A stretch of DNA of 17,937 bases from an uncultured Actinomycetes bacterium (lineage in GTDB: Bacteria; Actinomycetota; Thermoleophilia; Solirubrobacterales; 70-9). The position numbers were made by a program, and so were the translations under genes. Of the stretch, positions 12,811-17,937 are shown one piece after another. The stretch's first letter is position 1; the number at the start of each line of letters is the position of its first letter. Below the pieces are notes generated by a model. It made no database searches. It had not been told where the DNA came from and saw only the letters and a list, made by a program, of their open reading frames with translations. The stretch lies in NCBI GenBank assembly GCA_946886425.1, contig CAMPIP010000028.1:1-17937 (forward strand). Direction: 5' to 3'.

Positions 12811-13652
12811 AGATTCTCCTTCTCCCACTTTGCCTTCTCCTCGCCCTTCAACTCCCAAAAGCGAATCGTGTTATCTGATTTCCAGAACTTCACTGGGTAG
12901 ACCGATGCGGCCTCCTCTAGAAGCTCCTTCGCGGTGCCCGGAGGCAATTCATATTCGGCGTCAAGTTGGCGAAAGTGCATCAGCCAATTCTCGAATGCGT
13001 TTCTGGGCGGCGACTCGTACCGGCTCTTATGGCTGATCCACTCCGGACGCAAGATCTCATCATCAATAACTTCGACTAACTCGACTCTCGAATATCCCTC
13101 GTATGGCCCGGTATAGAGGGACCCGGATTTAAGATCGGCGTCCGCAACGGTCAGATCCTCATACTTCGGCAGCTTCGCTTTGATCGTTGCGTGTCGGAAG
13201 CCTTTGATTCGACCGAAGTCAAACTGATCTATCAGCGCTTGAAACACGGCTTTCGTCTCAGGGGCTTTGCCAAGAGACATCGCCTGCAAACGACCGAGCG
13301 GCTCCGGAAGAGAGCCTTTGTCAACCTCAGGGACGCACACGGGAATTATCACCCCCTCCCCTTCCTCCATCCGGGACCAAGAGGCGCCGACCTCGAACCA
13401 GACCCAGGGCCGATTGAGAGAGACGGGCGACACGATCACGATCACCGCAGTTGCGGCGTCGAGATTGCTCCGGATCTCCTTAAGCCAGTCCTTGCCCGGC
13501 TTGACGACGCCCGGCACACTCGACGCAAAGACCTTGACGCCGTCAGCGAAAATTCGTCGGATCTCATCGTGGATCACCCGCGCGATCGGCTCGTCGGTCA
13601 CTGCATGGCTGAGAAAGACAGTTGGCTTTTTGGGAGCTCCTGGTCCGGCCAT
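12807..13652 (-). CDS. TIR-domain protein with C-terminal extension, second TIR of the defence locus
   Basis: This 281-residue protein has a TIR domain at about residues 9-145. It shows beta-A TVFLSHAVTDEPIARVIHDE, a BB-loop-like segment VVKPGKDWLKEIRSNLDAAT, VIVIVSPVSLNRPWVWFEVG with the probable catalytic Glu87 (WFEVGASW), and VIIPVCVPEVDKG. Bacterial TIR domains of this sort act on NAD+, either degrading it or making a signalling nucleotide. The C-terminal 130 residues (KAKLPKYEDLTVADADLKSG through FENWLMHFRQLDAEYELPPG) are not recognised and may sense the trigger. The ATG at 13652 has GAGG 11-14 nt upstream. It is transcribed divergently from thsB, 84 bp away. Anti-phage function is inferred from domain and context. 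Confidence 0.85.
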   Translation of the reverse strand: MAGPGAPKKPTVFLSHAVTDEPIARVIHDEIRRIFADGVKVFASSVPGVVKPGKDWLKEIRSNLDAATAVIVIVSPVSLNRPWVWFEVGASWSRMEEGEGVIIPVCVPEVDKGSLPEPLGRLQAMSLGKAPETKAVFQALIDQFDFGRIKGFRHATIKAKLPKYEDLTVADADLKSGSLYTGPYEGYSRVELVEVIDDEILRPEWISHKSRYESPPRNAFENWLMHFRQLDAEYELPPGTAKELLEEAASVYPVKFWKSDNTIRFWELKGEEKAKWEKENL

Positions 13653-13723
13653 TCGGCGGGCATCCTCGCAAACCCAGCAGCCAGAAATAGCCGCCCCAGG
13701 CCAGATTCCGCCACTCGCAGCTT

Positions 13724-13736
13724 TAGAGTGCTGCTT
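13724..13736 (+). promoter_or_regulatory. Possible -10 box for a leaderless thsB transcript
   Basis: TAGAGT (13724-13729) fits TAnnnT and sits 7 nt before the GTG at 13737, the spacing expected if transcription starts on the start codon. No Shine-Dalgarno or clear -35 is seen. The divergent TIR promoter must also lie in 13653-13736. Confidence 0.3.
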
Positions 13737-14246
13737 GTGGCTTACCGAAATAAGACCTTTGTGAGCTTCGCGAGCGAGGACATCGGCAGCTATTGGCTAA
13801 TGACGGCTTGGAGAGGCAACGAGAAGATCGACTTCGACTTCCACGATGCCCATGATTTGAACACTGCGCTAGACACGAGCCAGCCGGAAACCATTCGACG
13901 TCGGCTTCGCGAGCGACTCGCGAACACCAAACAGGTCGTCATGCTGCTTGGCGACGACACCCGGGCGGTAGCGGGACGCAGCTGGCGTTTTCTCTACTAC
14001 GAGGTAGAAGTCATCCGGAGACTAGGACTGCCGATCATCTTCGCGAACCTGAACGGATCACGGGAATCTGAGAGTGGACGGATGCCGGCGTTGCTCGAAG
14101 ACGACTACACGATGTCCGTTTCCTTCCAGCCGAAGATCATCAAACAAGCGCTAGACGATTGGATCGCGCGGTTTCCAGAGGAACGCCTCAGCAAGACGGG
14201 GCCTTATTTCTACAAGGCCAATGTCTACACGAAGCTCGACGTCTGA
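13737..14246 (+). CDS. thsB: ThsB-like TIR protein (TIR-like DUF1863 type) of a Thoeris system
   Basis: This 169-residue protein starts MAYRNKTFVSFASEDIGSYW, the KxFxSFxxED opening of the ThsB/MTH538-like TIR group. It continues with FHDAHDLNTALDTSQPETIR, NTKQVVMLLGDDTRAVAGRS and WRFLYYEVEVIRRLGLPIIF, where Glu89 occupies the expected catalytic position. In Thoeris, ThsB detects phage and uses NAD+ to make a signalling nucleotide that activates ThsA. The upstream in-frame GTG at 13728 is less likely because it falls inside the proposed -10 box. The gene is followed directly by a two-TM macro-domain protein, which places it in type II Thoeris. Upstream extension of the frame overlaps the other TIR gene on the opposite strand and is not coding. 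Confidence 0.85.
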   Translation: MAYRNKTFVSFASEDIGSYWLMTAWRGNEKIDFDFHDAHDLNTALDTSQPETIRRRLRERLANTKQVVMLLGDDTRAVAGRSWRFLYYEVEVIRRLGLPIIFANLNGSRESESGRMPALLEDDYTMSVSFQPKIIKQALDDWIARFPEERLSKTGPYFYKANVYTKLDV

Positions 14247-15118
14247 ATACCCCAGCCCTAAAGCAAGCTCGCGCGCACTGGCGTCGCCGATCCGGGCGTA
14301 GGCGACTCGCGTCCTCATTCGTAATCGTCTTCGGTGGCCTGTGGCTTTTCCTTGAGCCGGTTTCGCTCATCTTCCCCGACTTATTGACTCGAAGCTGGGG
14401 CCTACTGGCGCTCCTCCTCCTGTTGAGCGCTTTGGGAGGACTGTGGAGATCTCGCCCACGACGTAGCCTTGAATTCAAGCTCCCGCCATCAGACCTAAAG
14501 ATCTCGATTCAAATAGGAGACGTTCTGGGTCAAGAAGGAAATGTCGTGCTTGGAAGCAACGACACCTTCGACACCTCCCTCTCGGACGACATCATTCATG
14601 CGGGGAGCGTGCAAGGACAACTCCTGCAACGCATATTCGCTGGTGATTCTCAGGATCTCGACAACCAGATAGCCCAATCGCTGACCGATATCGAGGCAGA
14701 GCAAGATCTCGAAAAGACCTTTGGAAAGCAGAAGCGTTATCCAATCGGCACCGTTGCGGTCGTCAAGAAAGGCTCAACTCGCTACTTTCTCCCGGCGGTA
14801 GCCTCGATGTCGGCCACCAAGCCTCCCCAGACGACGGCGTCCGTCGATGGCGTACAGAAGGCGCTCACGCGCGCATGGGAAACGGTCGGGCGCGCGGGTC
14901 AGCGCGAACAGGTCCACGCACCCATCGTCGGATCACATCTGGCGCGCGTCGGGCTAACTCGAACCTGGCTAATCCAGATGATGATTCTGTCGTTTGTCGC
15001 AGTTACTAAGAAGGAAAGTGGATCATCCTCTCTGAGGATCTGGGTTGCGGAGAACGATGCTTCGGATGTCGATCTCGCAGCCTTAGAGAGTTGGCTTCAC
15101 GATCTCTGCGCAGCGTAG
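14159..15118 (+). CDS. thsA: ThsA-like effector: two transmembrane segments plus macro domain (DUF6430 type), type II Thoeris
   Basis: Numbered from the TTG at 14159 the protein has 319 residues. A basic N-terminus (RAHWRRRSGRRR) precedes TM1 (about 50-72, SSFVIVFGGLWLFLEPVSLI) and TM2 (80-96, WGLLALLLLLSALGGLW), followed by a cytoplasmic domain. It reads ISIQIGDVLGQEGNVVLGSN, DTFDTSLSDDIIHAGSVQGQ, LQRIF, GKQKRYPIGTVAVVKKGSTR and IVGSHLARVGLTRTWLIQMM, matching the DUF6430/Thoeris macro fold. In type II Thoeris this domain binds the TIR-made ADP-ribose conjugate (reported as histidine-ADPR) and the TM part is thought to disrupt the membrane, aborting infection. The start is uncertain. TTG 14159 overlaps thsB by 88 bp; a CTG at 14243 (CTGA overlap with the thsB stop) would leave a 291-residue protein with both TMs and better gene spacing. 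Confidence 0.85.
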   Translation: MDRAVSRGTPQQDGALFLQGQCLHEARRLNTPALKQARAHWRRRSGRRRLASSFVIVFGGLWLFLEPVSLIFPDLLTRSWGLLALLLLLSALGGLWRSRPRRSLEFKLPPSDLKISIQIGDVLGQEGNVVLGSNDTFDTSLSDDIIHAGSVQGQLLQRIFAGDSQDLDNQIAQSLTDIEAEQDLEKTFGKQKRYPIGTVAVVKKGSTRYFLPAVASMSATKPPQTTASVDGVQKALTRAWETVGRAGQREQVHAPIVGSHLARVGLTRTWLIQMMILSFVAVTKKESGSSSLRIWVAENDASDVDLAALESWLHDLCAA

Positions 15119-15157
15119 GCAAGCCGGGGATCCCCACGCGGTTAGCGTCGCGCACCC

Positions 15158-17389
15158 TCACCTCCCGATAGACCGCGACGCGGCACGGACGCTCCGGACA
15201 CCGACCCGCCGCTGCGCCTCCTCAATCCGTCGTCGCGCCCTCTGGTGCGCCGCCCTGGCGGCCACACCGCTTGGCCCCTCGCCTATTGCCGAGTCCTTGT
15301 CGCGAACGCCGTAGCGCAGGCGGTAATTCTCGACCCCTCGCACAGCTTTATCCCACTCGGCTCGCTTGACAGGATCGCGGGGCCGCTCGCCGAGCGTCTG
15401 AGTGATGTAGGCAGGCGGGTTGAGCCGAGCAGCGGTCGCAGCGGCGCACTCTTGGCGGGAGAGCAGATGATCGATCACGGCGTGCTCAATACGAGCGCTT
15501 GGATCATCGCGGTCGGCGGCTCGCAGCTCGTCGCAGCGGGCCACCAGCTCTGACGTTGAAAGCGGTTCGAGTCGCGTGCGCAACGCCTCGTCGTGCGCTG
15601 CGAGCTGGGCCGCGTCTCGCTCGGCGGCTTCGGCGAGGTCGTCGAGTCCCTCTCGGGCCGTGGTCGGTGCAATCTCCTCCCGCTGGGCCTGTATCTCCGG
15701 CGTCGCGTACAGCCAGGTCTCCTCTCGGCTGCGCGAGGAAGCAACGTATAGCTCCTGCTTGTCCATCGAGGGATCGGCGGCGACGAAGGCGCGATCGACG
15801 GTGGAGCCTTGGGCCTGGTAGGTGGTTGCGGCGTAGGCGTGTTCGATAGCCGGCCCTCCGTCTCTTTCCCTGACACGTCCCAAGTAGACGGAATCGACAC
15901 ACACCCGCCCTGCGGTGTCGATTCCGTCCAGCACCAGCGTTCCGGCATCAGCGCGGACCTCGGTGATGCGCCAGCGCTCGCGGTTGTAGATCCGTTTGCT
16001 GTGGTCGTTGATGCGGGTGATGATCTGATCGCCTACGGCGAAGCGCGCATAGCCAACCACGATCTCGGGGCCGACCAGGCGGCCACTGTCCTTCATCACC
16101 ACGCGGGCGAGGCGGTTCAGCTCTCCAACCTCGGCGTTCCGCTTGGCGATCATCAGCGCGTCCTCGCCCTTGCTGTAGCTCTGCCACCAGTCGGCGACCA
16201 TCAGCTCGCGGCGGGCCTCGGCGTCGGGGGCGATCGTCAGCCGGTCCTCGGTGCGGTACAGCGCCAGCGCCTCGCGCCCCTCCCCCTCCCTGATCCGCTT
16301 CGCCGCTTCGCGGTCGAGATCGTGACGGTGGCGGATCACTTCATCGAGGATGATCGGCTCGCTGCGGTCGGCGAGGGCCCGGAACAGGCCCCCAGCCTCG
16401 ATCTCGCCGAGCTGCTCGGGGTCGCCGATCAACACCAACTTGGCGCTCGACTCCTCGACATGGTGGACGAGGCGGGCGAGGGTCGCGGAATCCACCATGC
16501 CCGCCTCATCAATGATGAGGACGGAGTCGCGAGGGAGGGCCGGGCCACCGTGGACGGCGGCACGATCCATTTCCGAAAGCAGGCGAGCAACGCTGGTTGC
16601 CTCAAGGCCCTCTTGGCGCAGTACGCCGGCAGCGCGCCAAGTGGGAGCTGCGGCGCGGACGGCAATACCCGCCTGCGCCCAGCCCTCGGCGGCGGCAAGC
16701 GTTGCGTAGGTCTTCCCGGTGCCAGCCTCGCCGATCACGACGTCGATCCCCGAGCCTGAAGTGAGAAGGCGGCGAACCATCTCGGTCTGATCTCGCTTCA
16801 AGGCCGGCCGCGACCCAATCACCCGATGAACGACAAGCGCGCCGGCGACCCCGCGGGTGCCTTGGCCCGCCATTCCCTCGGCCGTCGCAAGGGCGCGCTT
16901 CTCAAGCTCCCAGATGCGCCGGGTGGTGAAGCGCTCGCCTTTGGCGCTCTGACCGATCGCCAGCACATCGGAATGGGCGAGGAAGGAGTCGGTGACGGCT
17001 TCCACGTCGCCGACCGGAGCGCCGGCCAGAAAGGCGGCGGCGACTGCCTGCACCACGTCGCGACGGTCGAAGTGAGATGCGTGGGCGGTAACGGCGCTCT
17101 CGATCTGCTCGAACCCGAGCAGCCGGGTCGGGGGCTCCTCCCTGCCGACCACCTCCGCGAGCCTCCCATCGCCCAGGCCAATCTCCTCGGCCCTCGCCTG
17201 CCAGCGCTCGCGCAAGGTAGGCAGCGTTACGACCTCCTCCTTGCCGGACCGAGTGGCCAGCGTGGCGACCTGGCGGGATCGCGCGGAGGCATCCGGACCC
17301 GTGGCCTCGAGGATCTCTTTGCGGCGGGTGGAGAACTCGCGCAGGTGCGCGTCCTCAAACCCGTCGATCTCAGCGATCCCGTTGCGGAC
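15158..17389 (-). CDS. TraA/MobF-type relaxase, helicase portion (downstream of an in-frame TAG)
   Basis: This frame continues directly from the relaxase portion after a TAG at 17392-17390. Numbered from the first usable start (TTG 17215; 685 residues), the RecD-like helicase shows Walker A GEAGTGKT (162-169), Walker B VLIIDEAGM (232-240), GDPEQLGEIEAGGLFRAL (264-281) and the late motif AYAATTYQAQGSTVDRAFVA. The tail (after about 540) is helical and Arg/Ala/Glu-rich. In conjugation this half unwinds the transferred strand after nicking. The 58 codons between the TAG and TTG (NGIAEIDGFEDAHLREFSTR and on) are clearly relaxase-like, so the gene is one ORF broken by a nonsense codon or a base-call error. 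It converges on thsA, with 39 bp between the stops. Confidence 0.85.
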   Translation of the reverse strand, partial: VRNGIAEIDGFEDAHLREFSTRRKEILEATGPDASARSRQVATLATRSGKEEVVTLPTLRERWQARAEEIGLGDGRLAEVVGREEPPTRLLGFEQIESAVTAHASHFDRRDVVQAVAAAFLAGAPVGDVEAVTDSFLAHSDVLAIGQSAKGERFTTRRIWELEKRALATAEGMAGQGTRGVAGALVVHRVIGSRPALKRDQTEMVRRLLTSGSGIDVVIGEAGTGKTYATLAAAEGWAQAGIAVRAAAPTWRAAGVLRQEGLEATSVARLLSEMDRAAVHGGPALPRDSVLIIDEAGMVDSATLARLVHHVEESSAKLVLIGDPEQLGEIEAGGLFRALADRSEPIILDEVIRHRHDLDREAAKRIREGEGREALALYRTEDRLTIAPDAEARRELMVADWWQSYSKGEDALMIAKRNAEVGELNRLARVVMKDSGRLVGPEIVVGYARFAVGDQIITRINDHSKRIYNRERWRITEVRADAGTLVLDGIDTAGRVCVDSVYLGRVRERDGGPAIEHAYAATTYQAQGSTVDRAFVAADPSMDKQELYVASSRSREETWLYATPEIQAQREEIAPTTAREGLDDLAEAAERDAAQLAAHDEALRTRLEPLSTSELVARCDELRAADRDDPSARIEHAVIDHLLSRQECAAATAARLNPPAYITQTLGERPRDPVKRAEWDKAVRGVENYRLRYGVRDKDSAIGEGPSGVAARAAHQRARRRIEEAQRRVGVRSVRAASRSIGR

Positions 17390-17937
17390 CTACTGCCAGC
17401 GAACGCCGAGAGCCTGGGTCAGCTCGAAACGAAATTGCGCCTCGAAGAGATAGCCGGCGGTCTTCGCGTGGTGGTAGATCGTCGGGTGGTGAAGGCGGGT
17501 CCACTTGCTGTCTTCCCCGCGAGTGGCGTTGGCGATCAGGGTGTGGACGTGGAGTTGCGGATCGCCGGCCCGAGAGGTGCGGTGCCGATAGGCGGCCGCG
17601 AGAAATCCCTGCCCTTTGACCATCTCGGCGTCAGCGCCGCGACGAGTCAAACACGCCTCACGCTCCAGATATCCGAGCGCCGCGTCGACGGAGCGATCGA
17701 GCGCAGCGTTAACGGCGACGCTCGCGCCCTGATCGCCAAGCGCCCAGAGCAGCGAGGCCGACTTCGGAACCGAGAAGGTGAGATCGAACCCGGGGACCGC
17801 CCCGCGCCCGCCGACCGCCCGGAGGCCAAGCGGCTCTCCGCTGGCCGGGTTGTGCCCGGTCAGCATCGCGGGGAGCTGGTCCGGGGCTACCGCTCCCTCA
17901 AGGCCCAGCTCCCGCGCGGCGTCGCCCTTCCACTGCC
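17390..17937 (-). CDS. TraA/MobF-type conjugative relaxase, N-terminal catalytic portion (5' end beyond window, ends at in-frame TAG)
   Basis: About 182 codons are visible, entering from the right edge with QWKGDAARELGLEGAVAPDQ and ending GVRWQ-stop. The TrwC/MobF relaxase fold is evident: AMLTGHNPASGEPLGLRAVG, GFDLTFSVPKSASLLWALGD, AAYRHRTSRAGDPQLHVHTL (metal-binding His cluster of the HxH type) and LFEAQFRFELTQALGVRWQ. The catalytic N-terminal tyrosines lie outside the window. MobF relaxases nick the origin of transfer and remain attached to the DNA. The TAG follows a Trp-Gln where homologues continue, and coding resumes in the same frame, so the full protein is made only if the TAG is an error, is suppressed, or the two parts function separately. 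Confidence 0.85.
   Translation of the reverse strand, partial: QWKGDAARELGLEGAVAPDQLPAMLTGHNPASGEPLGLRAVGGRGAVPGFDLTFSVPKSASLLWALGDQGASVAVNAALDRSVDAALGYLEREACLTRRGADAEMVKGQGFLAAAYRHRTSRAGDPQLHVHTLIANATRGEDSKWTRLHHPTIYHHAKTAGYLFEAQFRFELTQALGVRWQ

Larger units (their letters stand above)
12121..17937. mobile_element. One end of an integrative mobilizable or conjugative element carrying TIR/Thoeris defence genes
   Basis: The left boundary is the tRNA 3' remnant; the right boundary lies outside the window. Contents: GGGGACA-type repeats near the end, two TIR-domain genes, a small partner, a macro-domain membrane effector and a MobF/TraA relaxase-helicase. The defence genes are visibly less GC-rich than the flanking chromosome (many A/T third positions), consistent with horizontal transfer. 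No integrase is seen in this part, so the element type and its autonomy are inferred. Confidence 0.6.

Noticed and set aside
13191..13736. Upstream in-frame extension of thsB to 13191
   Set aside because: It is antisense to the second TIR gene and lacks domain features; the ThsB fold starts at MAYRNKTFVSF.
1..17937. CRISPR array
   Set aside because: No regularly spaced identical repeats were seen; the GGGGACA copies are too short and irregular.

Overview
The window looks like a chromosomal segment of a high-GC actinobacterium, most likely class Thermoleophilia (Solirubrobacter/Conexibacter-like). This is inferred from the very GC-rich third codon positions, frequent GTG/TTG starts and the exported-protein leader type ending in FVALGGSVYA at 2533-3243. 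No rRNA or complete tRNA is present to confirm it.

Region 1 (1-2405, minus strand) is a cobalamin-riboswitch operon: riboswitch, exported DUF4430-like protein, DUF4430 lipoprotein, then the truncated start of an ECF-transporter T component. It reads as a vitamin B12 or corrinoid capture and uptake unit. Region 2 (2533-4069) holds an exported repeat protein, a TPR protein and a small zinc-ribbon protein preceded by an 8-codon leader peptide that is coupled to it through TAATG.

Region 3 (4065-5306) is nested mobile or repetitive DNA. A complete 1065-bp IS481-family element has a CCTAGG target duplication. It abuts a 171-bp near-palindrome with 23-bp perfect terminal arms that also begin and end in CCTAGG. 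The stop codons of the zinc-ribbon gene, the transposase and ybdK all lie in copies of CCTAGG. Region 4 (5302-11965) is ordinary chromosome: YbdK-type carboxylate-amine ligase, GNAT acetyltransferase and NmrA-like oxidoreductase (minus), divergent SRPBCC protein (plus), a lipoprotein, a large exported pentapeptide-repeat protein and an M23-like peptidase (all minus). Two of these genes have no ATG, GTG or TTG at the expected start.

Region 5 (about 12121-17937 and beyond) is one end of an integrated mobile element. It opens with the 3' remnant of a tRNA gene (T-arm plus acceptor strand) followed by that tRNA's own terminator, which is the usual scar of integration into a tRNA 3' end. Inside, in visibly less GC-rich DNA, lies a divergent defence locus. 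On the plus strand, a TIR-like ThsB is followed by a two-TM plus macro-domain (DUF6430-type) ThsA, the architecture of type II Thoeris. On the minus strand, a second TIR protein is translationally coupled to a small helical protein of unknown function. Convergent to this is a TraA/MobF relaxase-helicase whose frame carries one in-frame TAG between its relaxase and helicase parts. The double-TIR arrangement on a relaxase-bearing element is the most interesting candidate system here.
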